Shown: positions 5,970 to 12,979 of the stretch, piece after piece
Layout of the letters: every line of letters starts with the position of its first letter
Position numbering within the stretch: position 1 is the first letter of the stretch
Source: Parietichytrium sp. I65-24A
Taxonomy: Eukaryota; Sar; Bigyra; Thraustochytrida; Thraustochytriidae
DNA length: 13,564 nucleotides
Reading direction: 5' to 3'
Assembly: GCA_012862575.1 (NCBI GenBank)
Contig: BLSF01000100.1
Coordinates: forward strand, 84,102-97,665
Notes under the pieces: model-generated
The model's input: the letters and a program-made list of their open reading frames with translations, nothing else
What the model was told of the DNA's origin: nothing
Database searches by the model: none
Position numbers and translations under genes: made by a program

Positions 5970-7619
5970 TCATAGGCTTGCGAGGGCGCCACTTGTGGAG
6001 GCTTGGAGAACTTCGACTCCGCGCACAGCTCTCCTGTCCCCCACTAGGATCTCAAAGCCCACAAACTTGGATCCCTTCAGGAAGACTGGATCAATTTTTG
6101 CAGTTTTGAATTGGGTGGGATCTAGAAGCCAGGTCTTCACAGTCAAAACGTGGTCGATGTCGACCCTCATGGTATTGTCAAGCCAGATAGATCGTACGGT
6201 GCCGTGCTTGATAGTCGCTATGGAGCGCGCGCTTTCAACATATCCAATAAGGATAGAGGGACCGATGTAGCCATCCAGGCCCACGTCCATGGGACGCACG
6301 GCGAGCTTCACCTTGTTGGCACCGGGCGGGGCTTTGATTTTTTGCGAGCCCCAGAAGGCGTTCAGAACCTGAGAATTTTTAAAGGGGTCTTGGGCAAGGT
6401 TTCCAACGCCCGATTTGCGATCAACCACAAGCTTTTTCAACGTATCTGACTTTGGGACTTGCAGAGGCTGATTGGTTCTTGCGTCCAGGCAGACCAGGGT
6501 AGTTTCACCAGTGGCAACCAGAATGCGTTGGTTTGCGTCCGCACGTTGCAGCATGGACTGAGCCGCGCGGAGATATTGGGTCCGTTGGCCGGTAATCGCA
6601 AGCAGGCGAATCGTTTTGTTCACATTAGCCTTGGTACAGAATACCTCATAACGAAGCGTGACGGACTTGTTGCCCACATGGTGAAGCCACAAAGTGAGGT
6701 TGAGTCGGAGCCCAGGCAGCAGGACGGTGTGCATTTCGACACCATGGGCCTTGATCACGAAAATGGCGCCTCCGCTGACAAAAGTCGGCGTTTGGTCCTT
6801 GTACGCGATGGGATGCCGAACATCGGCGAGCACTCCGCGACCAAGCATGAGCCACACGAGATGATCGACATACTTGGAAGTGGTAATGATATCAGTGGAC
6901 CCGATGTCAAATTCAGAGGAGCACTCGTACACGCGGACTGGCCATTCGCGAGAAATAATACATCCCCAGTAGAGCTCGCCTTCGAGAATGTCCCGAATGG
7001 AGTCAAACACTTGCGCAGGGTTCTTGTTCGCGTCGATGTGCTGCACGATCTGGCCATAGAACGCCGTGATGGCGGCAATGTTTTCATGGTACATCTTGAG
7101 CCTCTGTTGCATCTTTTCTCTGGTGTCGTCAGTCCGAATGATGAGGCGCTTAAGAACTTCAGGGTCTTTCGGGGCATTAAGATTTACATTGTACACTTCT
7201 CCGGACACCGGGTCGATGCGCCGGCCCTCCACGCGTCCAATGAGCACCTCATCAGGCACCTCCAGGAGAACCATGTGCGAGATCTGAATGCCCAGCTGCG
7301 AGAGCACCTCCGCCTGCCGTCGGGTCCGAGGGAAGCCGTCAAGTAACACCCCTTTTTCTTGACAGTCCTTTTGGATCAGCCGCTCCTTGATGATTGCGCA
7401 TACCAGGTCGTCAGGTACAAGCAGACCATTGTCGATGTAGTGCGCCAGTTCTGGCAGGTACTTTCTCCTTGCCCGCAAGATATCTCCTGCGCTGACGTGC
7501 AGGAGCCCGTACTTTTCCAAAAGCATCGCGCATTGCGTGGACTTTCCGCATGCCGGCGGCCCGGAAATCAGCACCGTGCCGATACTTCCAGTCTCCTTTA
7601 GGTCGAGAACGCCCTCCAT
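5970..7619 (-). CDS. Adenylate kinase fused to a tandem hotdog (thioesterase-like) region (549 aa)
   Basis: Residues ~14-215 are a complete adenylate kinase (ATP + AMP = 2 ADP). The P-loop GPPACGKST is at 20-28, the AMP-site SAGDILR at 43-49, NGLLVPDD at 64-71 and DGFPRT at 94-99. The catalytic-type arginines are R49, R98, R129, R133, R162 and R173. The LID (132-165) is long-type but about four residues short and lacks zinc cysteines. Residues ~226-395 look like a hotdog domain: VRVYE start, a helix, strands through LRYEVF, then ATGETTLVCLDARTNQPLQVP, a typical closing strand of 4HBT or acyl-ACP thioesterase families. Residues ~436-540 look like a second, degenerate hotdog (LAVRPMDVGLDGYIGPSILI, VESAR). 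There is no evident transit peptide. The start is an ATG in GAGGAGATGGAG context. The kinase is near certain; the hotdog assignment is by pattern only. Confidence 0.93.
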   Translation of the reverse strand: MEGVLDLKETGSIGTVLISGPPACGKSTQCAMLLEKYGLLHVSAGDILRARRKYLPELAHYIDNGLLVPDDLVCAIIKERLIQKDCQEKGVLLDGFPRTRRQAEVLSQLGIQISHMVLLEVPDEVLIGRVEGRRIDPVSGEVYNVNLNAPKDPEVLKRLIIRTDDTREKMQQRLKMYHENIAAITAFYGQIVQHIDANKNPAQVFDSIRDILEGELYWGCIISREWPVRVYECSSEFDIGSTDIITTSKYVDHLVWLMLGRGVLADVRHPIAYKDQTPTFVSGGAIFVIKAHGVEMHTVLLPGLRLNLTLWLHHVGNKSVTLRYEVFCTKANVNKTIRLLAITGQRTQYLRAAQSMLQRADANQRILVATGETTLVCLDARTNQPLQVPKSDTLKKLVVDRKSGVGNLAQDPFKNSQVLNAFWGSQKIKAPPGANKVKLAVRPMDVGLDGYIGPSILIGYVESARSIATIKHGTVRSIWLDNTMRVDIDHVLTVKTWLLDPTQFKTAKIDPVFLKGSKFVGFEILVGDRRAVRGVEVLQASTSGALASL

Positions 7620-7695
7620 CTCCTCAAATCAACCTATTCACCGCCGCAATGGAGATCAACGACCTTTCTTATCCACAGCAATACTGACCACCGGA

Positions 7696-7733
7696 TCGAT
7701 ATATATAGATCTATAAATCTCTCGATATATATA
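7696..7733 (-). promoter_or_regulatory. Candidate core promoter (TATA-like) of the kinase fusion gene
   Basis: This A/T-rich island lies 77-114 bp upstream of the minus-strand start codon. It contains the 12-bp palindrome TATAGATCTATA (7704-7715), flanked by two exact copies of TCGATATATATA (7696-7707 and 7722-7733). Position and composition suit a TATA box, but this is inference. Confidence 0.4.
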
Positions 7734-7798
7734 CGCCACAGCCTTCCCACATTAAAGTGCACTTGCACACCAAGTACTCGAGGACACCGTCTTAAAAT

Positions 7799-7838
7799 CT
7801 TTCCACTCTTTCCACACTTTCCACAACTGCCCAATTGG
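7799..7838 (-). promoter_or_regulatory. Three 9-bp CTTTCCAC repeats plus CCAATTGG
   Basis: CTTTCCAC occurs at 7799, 7808 and 7817 with an exact 9-bp spacing (GTGGAAAG on the gene strand). It is followed at 7831-7838 by CCAATTGG, a palindrome containing CCAAT on both strands. They lie ~180-220 bp upstream of the kinase fusion start codon and look like an upstream activating cluster; no factor is known to me. Confidence 0.35.
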
Positions 7839-7839
7839 A

Positions 7840-9000
7840 AAAGGAAATAGTCTTCAGGAAAACCGTTTCACACACTTCTCCTTCCCCACACTTGCCGCGC
7901 TCCCACCGTCCTCGCCGCTCCGGTTTCGGTAATATCCGCCGCCCCCGCTCCGTGCGCGGTAACAGACGCACCGAATTAACTAGTTAACTCCTACTATGGA
8001 CGCTAGATCCCCGCGGACACTTTGGGGTTTTGCTTTGTCTCGTTGGAACTGGATCTGTCGTTTCACTCTCACTCACAATGAGAAATGTCACAGTCAATGG
8101 TGCTAGCGCATTTCGTTATCTGATGCTACTGGGCTCCTAACCGTGATTAATTGACTTCTACTCCAGTCGCTGTATTCGTTCACTGCGAGACTTGTGAGGG
8201 GGGGCCAAGGTGTTACTAGGTACTATTATTTAAACTAACGAATGGGGGTGCTAGACTGCTATGGTGATTGCTAAATAGGTAAGACAATATTATTGGATGT
8301 TAATGCTTTGGAGTAGAGATCGCATAGTGGACTCGGTAGCAGCGAGGGGTGTTGCGTCATGAGCGAGAAACGTGTTGTGCATGACGTCAGCATATGGCAG
8401 ATCTATGGAAAGGCTAAGGTCGACTAACGAGCAGGTGTACCGAAAGTGATAGGTTCCATAGAAGGACCAGTTGTGCGACTAGTCTTGTAAGAGATGGTCT
8501 AGATTTTCGCGAACGCGGAGGCGGCAAAGCAGCACGTTGTAGCGCACAAGACCAGGTATCCTTTTCACTTCAAGAGCTCCTCAGTCCGTCTCTAATCACT
8601 ATGATTATGACTATATGTGGGGTAAGCTGGTCGGGTCAGCGGAAATGTACGCGGAAATTGACTTGCCAGGTTGTGAAAAAGAATTGAATTTTGCTTTCCC
8701 TGTCTCTCTCCCTCTTTCCATTTTGTTATTCCTTTTTTCTTTTTCATAATTGAGCAGAAACGAACTGACGGAAAGGCTGGTGGCTGCTAGGTGTTACTTT
8801 CATATTTATATTCATTTAAAGTCAATAAAAATAAATACTTGGCATGTTTGCCAACTAAATAATTTCGCTTTCAGTCCCAGAGCGAAAGTCACTCGAGCTC
8901 GCACAATTTCCCTTCTTTCTCCTGGACCTTTACCAGAGCACTAACCCACGGGTACCCTGGTGTCGGACGAGCAAACGAACAATTCGTTGGTAATACCGTT
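7840..9000. other. Gene-free stretch upstream of the kinase fusion gene
   Basis: No frame of useful length or recognisable domain and no tRNA-like box B was found. Small items seen: the 12-bp palindrome TTAACTAGTTAA (7976-7987), a perfect CRE/bZIP-type TGACGTCA (8382-8389), a CT-rich patch (8699-8719), and two abutting AATAAA hexamers (8824-8829, 8830-8835) in an A/T-rich segment that could end an unseen plus-strand transcript. Confidence 0.5.
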
Positions 9001-9008
9001 CCGCAGTG

Positions 9009-9034
9009 GGTTTCGCAAGCAGGTTTCGCAAGCA
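9009..9034. repeat. Exact 13-bp tandem duplication
   Basis: GGTTTCGCAAGCA occurs twice head to tail (9009-9021 and 9022-9034). It lies just before a TTC microsatellite (9043-9058). Confidence 0.85.
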
Positions 9035-9145
9035 CTGAAAGGTCTTCTTCTTCTTCTTGTGCATCTCGATGTGCATTGTGATGTGCGTTGAGAGCTTGGA
9101 TCGAAGGCGTTACTGCTCGAGAGAGCGAAGGCGATCAAGAAAGGG

Positions 9146-9267
9146 GAGAAGAAGAAGAAGAAGAAGAAGATGATGATGATGTTGATGAAGATGAAGATGA
9201 AGATGAAGAAGAAGATGATGATGATGATGTTGATGAAGATGAAGATGAAGATGAAGAAGAAGAAGAC
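9146..9267. repeat. GAA/GAT trinucleotide repeat with a 48-bp higher-order period
   Basis: Seven or more GAA units are followed by two copies of a 48-bp block made of GAT and GAA triplets around a single GTT (GTT at 9181 and 9229). The plus-strand frame, open from the TGA at 9079-9081 to the stop at 9385-9387, reads it as an acidic Glu/Asp tract of about 40 residues with a Val marking each 16-codon block. The frame then continues ~39 residues with normal-looking composition. It has no ATG before the repeat, so it would need an upstream exon or a non-ATG start. I annotate a repeat rather than a gene. Confidence 0.8.
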
Positions 9268-9389
9268 TGCGAAGTCGACCACGACGAAGATTCGGTTGAT
9301 ATGGAAGTCGTGTGCTCTGCACGTCTTGTCCCGCAACATCAAAGTGGAAAGCTGGATGTGACGAAGGACATCCGAACTCACAGTTAAGC

Positions 9390-10380
9390 AGTATTTGACT
9401 TGCACAACTTCACGGGCCACAGTATTGAGCCATAGTTTAGAGAGAGCTTGGCGGGGAGCTTTTGCTCAAGGGCTTTTGGAACCTCTTTGAAGAGCCCGAC
9501 GATATGAATGAGCTCCATGACTACATACCGCATTGGGAGCCACAAAACAAGCACCCACGCGAGAGCGGCCAGCGATGACAGCGGATGCGACGGAATTGGC
9601 CGAGCAATTCCGTGTGACTCTGTGACTGGACCCCACTAACAGCATATTGTCTGGCGAGGCACTTGTACTCTGGCTGTCAGGACTTGGCTGGGGCTTATCA
9701 GACGAGGGACTTGTGTCACGACCGATATCCTGGAACGCTGCCTGAAAAGTTACGCAAAGTGGGGAGGGAATGTCCTGGCTGCCTATATCTAGTTGGCCAA
9801 ACAGGGAACAATCACGGGTAGGTATTGGGGAGTTCTATACCTGCCTCCTGGTTCTCTCTGTTCAACTTTATCGCAAATAACAGGTGGTCTCATCACGCGT
9901 TGGGGCTGCCAGGGGGGGAGGTGGGGTTTCTGCATCCTGGTAAGCCTCCTAAAACAATGAATATTCGGAAATCATGCTCCTGGAATCCGAGAGCCAGGAA
10001 CCTGATGGCAGCATGAGAGATGGAAAGAGGTGCAGGAGACTAGTCGAGTCAATCCTGTGGTCCGGCGGCAGTCAGGTGAATTCTAGAAGGCTGTGCGCCA
10101 ACTCACTACGCGGGAACAACAAGAGTTTCTTTTTTTGGTACAGAGAGAGATAAGTCACTACATGGGAGAGCTGTGAAAGAACCCGCCCCACCGATCAAGG
10201 AAACCCAAAGTTCTCATGAACCTTCTTCCTCTCTTTTTCTCGGGTTGGGCAATCTCCCGTTTTCGTTTGTCGTTTTTACTTGCAGTTAGTTCTCTCTCCC
10301 TTATAATTCGTTGTCTGCACGAACTCCTTTGCTTTATAACGCAGATCGTTGTTGTGCCCTCGAACTTGTTCGGGCGCACT
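9390..10380. other. Gene-free stretch
   Basis: There is no long open frame on either strand. A 45-codon plus-strand segment (9441-9578, containing FWNLFEEPDDMNELHDYIPH) has protein-like composition and could be a fragment of a dead gene, but I do not recognise it and it is too short to call. No terminal repeats or transposase motifs were seen. Confidence 0.4.
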
Positions 10381-10383
10381 CGC

Positions 10384-10420
10384 AGAGAGAGAGAGAGAGA
10401 GAGAAAGAGAAAGAAAGAGA
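10384..10420. repeat. GA microsatellite
   Basis: (GA)n runs into GAAAGAGAAAGAAAGAGA. It lies ~625-660 bp upstream of the HAD phosphatase start codon, with GA on that gene's coding strand. Confidence 0.9.
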
Positions 10421-11045
10421 CTCAGGAAGCTACTTTAGAGTGAGACGCACGCGACTGGATTCTCACATTAAGGCAACAAAAGGCAAGATGCAACCACCGA
10501 AATGCCGTGCATTTCCAACGTAGGCAAATCGGTAAATCTGAGCTCAGCTCTTTAAATAGCGAACCATTGTTTCTCCTTCATTTTCATCCTTCGATCAAAT
10601 CAATCAATCAAGAGAGTATTTTGCAAGAACTCATTTTGCACCAAAATGCTACCAACCGTGACTCACTATTAGCGCACGTCTCTTTCGAGGAGTAATTACG
10701 TCGCACATCTAAAAAACTAATGAGACTAATGAGACAAAGCGCAAACCTACCCAATAGCACCTCGTACATCGTCGTCAGCTACTCATCGTCTGCCCGCCGA
10801 CTGAGATAGCTTCTGCCACAGCTCAAATTCGTGCACTTTTCGTGCATACCACTTGAGGGAATTCGAGTTATCGTACCGTTACGTGCATTTGTAGCCAGAG
10901 TTATACTGTCGCATACGGTAGTGACAGTGAGTGCCGGTGCGCAATAAATTGTACTTGGAACTTTGCCTTGTTGAGAACGAGCACACTTGGGAGACTGTGC
11001 GTGACCGGAAGAGAAGAGATCATAAACTTACTAGCTGGGGGGACC
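10421..11045. other. Upstream region of the HAD phosphatase gene
   Basis: No convincing gene. Contains AATCAATCAATCAA (10597-10610) and a short repeat of ACTAATGAG (10717-10733). The phosphatase frame is open back to before 10968 but without an ATG, so this is probably promoter plus 5' leader. Confidence 0.45.
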
Positions 11046-11714
11046 ATGGGGATCGAAGCTGTGGTGTTCGATATGGACGGTCTGATGGTGGACAGCGAGC
11101 CGCTGTGGCATGAGGCTGAGAAAGAGGTTTTCTCGAAAGTGGGGCTGAGTCTCAGCGACGAAGACTGTCTTCGAACCACCGGCCTGCGGGTGCTGGAAGT
11201 AGCGCAGTTTTGGAAGGATCAAGCTACGTGGACTGCGGATTACACGGTGGAGCAGGTCGCGGACATGCTCGTAGAATCCGTGGGGCTCAAGCTGAAGAGC
11301 AAATCGATCGCAATGCCTGGTCTAAAGCATGCCCTCGAGTTCTTCAAGGCTAAGAATCTTCCCATGGCAGTGGCCTCCTCGAGCCCGGAAGTGCTCATCG
11401 AGAGCGCCCTTGATGGTCTTGGCATCAGAGAATACTTTCAGCTCTTCAGCTCCGCATCGAAGGAGGAGTATGGCAAGCCTCATCCGGCGGTGTATTTGAC
11501 GGCGACGAGTGCACTTGGAGTGGATCCGAAAAAGTGTTTGGCGCTGGAGGATTCTGTGACTGGCGCGATCGCTGCCAAGGCCGCACGAATGACGTGCATC
11601 ACCGTTCCGGACCGGCGGCTCGTGAAGGACGTAACGAGATTCAACTTTTCGGACGCGGTTCTGGATAGTCTTGCGGATGTAAATGAGGAGCTCTGGGAGA
11701 AGCTTTTGCAGTAG
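11046..11714 (+). CDS. HAD-superfamily sugar-phosphate phosphatase, HxpB/YniC-like (222 aa)
   Basis: This is a soluble haloacid-dehalogenase-fold phosphatase that should dephosphorylate small phosphorylated sugars or polyols. Motif I is D9-MDG-12 (nucleophile Asp9, acid/base Asp11) in FDMDGLMVDSEPLW. Motif II is the Ser run 111-113 (VASSSP), motif III Lys144 in YGKPHP, and motif IV E168-D169-S170 in ALEDSVTG. The helical cap lies between ~16 and 85, making it a subclass I (beta-phosphoglucomutase-like) member. SEPLW, GLRV and SKAARM-like IAAKAARM are the pattern of the bacterial 2-deoxyglucose-6-phosphate/hexitol phosphatase group. I chose the ATG at 11046: its context, ACCATGG, is near ideal, and the open frame upstream has no ATG. 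It is intronless and faces RPL21 tail to tail. The exact substrate is not certain. Confidence 0.92.
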   Translation: MGIEAVVFDMDGLMVDSEPLWHEAEKEVFSKVGLSLSDEDCLRTTGLRVLEVAQFWKDQATWTADYTVEQVADMLVESVGLKLKSKSIAMPGLKHALEFFKAKNLPMAVASSSPEVLIESALDGLGIREYFQLFSSASKEEYGKPHPAVYLTATSALGVDPKKCLALEDSVTGAIAAKAARMTCITVPDRRLVKDVTRFNFSDAVLDSLADVNEELWEKLLQ

Positions 11715-12378
11715 AGCAACAAAGGAAGAAAGGAGGGAGGGAAGATAGATGAATAGAGATAGTGCGTGAGACGTACAATTTTTGGTGAAGAGGAGAGGCG
11801 ATCGTTTCCTTTTTTATTAAAAAAAACTTGTAGTTAGTTAGAAAAAAAGGAAGAATAGAACCGGAGTTTGTCGAGCAGTTTTTCAACCACACAGAGAACG
11901 TGGGTCTCCAGTATGTACGGAAGATACAATGAGCTTTTCTGCCAATGGGATGAGGAAACGCTACACGAGCACGAAAAAAAAAGAAAAGAAAGAAAAGAAA
12001 AGAAAAGAGATGAGATGATGTGGTCCTCTAAAACTCTCTTTTTCACTTTCCTGAAAACAGACAAGTTCGGTGTACCGATACTTGTATCCTTTCCGGAGTC
12101 CAAGCCGAGCTTATCGGCAAAGCGCCGCATGACGTCTCGCAATTCAAAAGTCTCTTTGTTCCCGAAACACTAACTCTTAAGTTCCGGCAAGAGGACCAGA
12201 CCACGGTGCAAATGTCGTTTGTAAACTATGAAGCAAACCGTGAAGCAGGACCAAAAACCAAAAGGCACGGAAAGCAAGGACACCACAGGCACTAAAGGAA
12301 GGAAGAAGAAAAAAGAGAAAGAATCAGAAGATCAAAAGAGACAATGTAAAGCCAGAAATAGCGAATGTCAAATACTGT
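11715..12378. terminator. Shared 3' region of HAD phosphatase and RPL21
   Basis: Two convergent genes end here. A T6-ATT-A8 element at 11810-11826, about 100 bp past the phosphatase stop, is the likeliest 3'-end signal for the plus-strand gene. An A-rich AAAAG repeat lies at 11974-12010. The overlapping frames in 11834-12173 and a Lys-rich 58-codon frame at 12228-12404 that overlaps RPL21 are judged accidental. Confidence 0.4.
11974..12010. repeat. A-rich (AAAAG)n microsatellite
   Basis: A9 is followed by AAAAG/AAAG units. It creates a charged pseudo-coding run on the plus strand and a Phe/Ser-rich run on the minus strand. Confidence 0.85.
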
Positions 12379-12864
12379 TTAGATGTTGTAGTCGAATTTG
12401 ACAGCGCGCATGGTAACAGGAGCGTTCTTCTCGGTGACTTCCAGGGTGTATCCAGCCTTTGGCTGGGTTGGGAAGCGCTTGAGAACCTGTTTCTCTCCGG
12501 TCTCCTTTGCTGCCTTTGCTGCGAGCTCGTTCATCTTGACGCGAGCAAGAAAGTTCTCGCGGGAGCGGGATGGGCTAACGTGCTCGATACGGATGTTGAC
12601 ACGCTTGCGGATGAGCCTGTGCTTGACCGCCTTCATGACCTCCACTCCGACAGCGGTCTTGGTCACGTTGAACACCACACCGGTCTGACCATGGTAGAAC
12701 TTGTGCGGCATGCCCTTGTGAATGCTACCATCTGCCTTGATGTCCACGATGTCACCCACGCGGTAGGTGATCAAGTACTTTGACAGCGATGGTTCACCTT
12801 GGCGCCTGAAAGGCTTGGCGAACATATCGCGCGTACGCGCCCTGTATCCGAATGAGTGTGGCAT
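12379..12864 (-). CDS. RPL21: 60S ribosomal protein L21 (eL21), 161 aa
   Basis: This is a structural protein of the large cytosolic ribosomal subunit. The match runs the whole length: MPHSFGYRARTRDMFAKPFR at the N-terminus, YLITYRVGDIVDIKADGSIH, then GMPHKFYHGQTGVVFNVTK (about residues 51-69, the most conserved block of the family), VGVEVMKAVKHRLIRKRVNI and RIEHVSPSRSRENFL. Eukaryotic L21 is usually about 160 residues, so this copy is complete. The ATG at 12862-12864 gives the canonical MP start. The gene has no intron, unlike many eukaryotic ribosomal protein genes. It ends in FDYNI and converges with the phosphatase. A GA tract on its coding strand lies ~80-105 bp upstream of the start. Confidence 0.98.
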   Translation of the reverse strand: MPHSFGYRARTRDMFAKPFRRQGEPSLSKYLITYRVGDIVDIKADGSIHKGMPHKFYHGQTGVVFNVTKTAVGVEVMKAVKHRLIRKRVNIRIEHVSPSRSRENFLARVKMNELAAKAAKETGEKQVLKRFPTQPKAGYTLEVTEKNAPVTMRAVKFDYNI

Positions 12865-12940
12865 CTTTCCCGCGTCGAACTTGACTCCTTACCTGTCTTG
12901 TCCTGTCCCGTCGTCTCAGCTCCTGCTCACTCTTCACTCA

Positions 12941-12979
12941 TCTCTCTTTCTCTCTCTCTCTCTCTCTCCGCCTCTCTCT
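12941..12979 (-). promoter_or_regulatory. CT/GA tract just upstream of RPL21
   Basis: This is a nearly pure (TC)n run on the plus strand, interrupted once by CGCC, 77-115 bp before the start codon. It is the closest of several GA tracts placed upstream of genes here with GA on the coding strand, and at this distance could lie in the core promoter or the 5' leader. Confidence 0.45.

Noticed and set aside
6459-7346. 295-codon plus-strand frame opposite the kinase fusion gene
   Set aside because: It is an antisense shadow of a strongly supported coding sequence, with no domain of its own.
8941-9420. 159-codon minus-strand frame rich in Ile/Phe
   Set aside because: It is the reverse translation of the GAA/GAT repeat (poly Phe/Ile); the composition is an artefact of the repeat.
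9420-10380. Possible retroelement or transposon remnant
   Set aside because: No terminal repeats, target duplications, reverse transcriptase or transposase motifs could be seen; only short protein-like pieces.
10968-11045. 26-residue N-terminal extension of the HAD phosphatase
   Set aside because: It would start at TTG; the downstream ATG has near-ideal ACCATGG context and gives the normal family N-terminus.
12228-12404. 58-codon Lys-rich plus-strand frame overlapping the RPL21 3' end
   Set aside because: The sequence is low-complexity A-rich, overlaps a certain gene antisense, and has no recognisable family.
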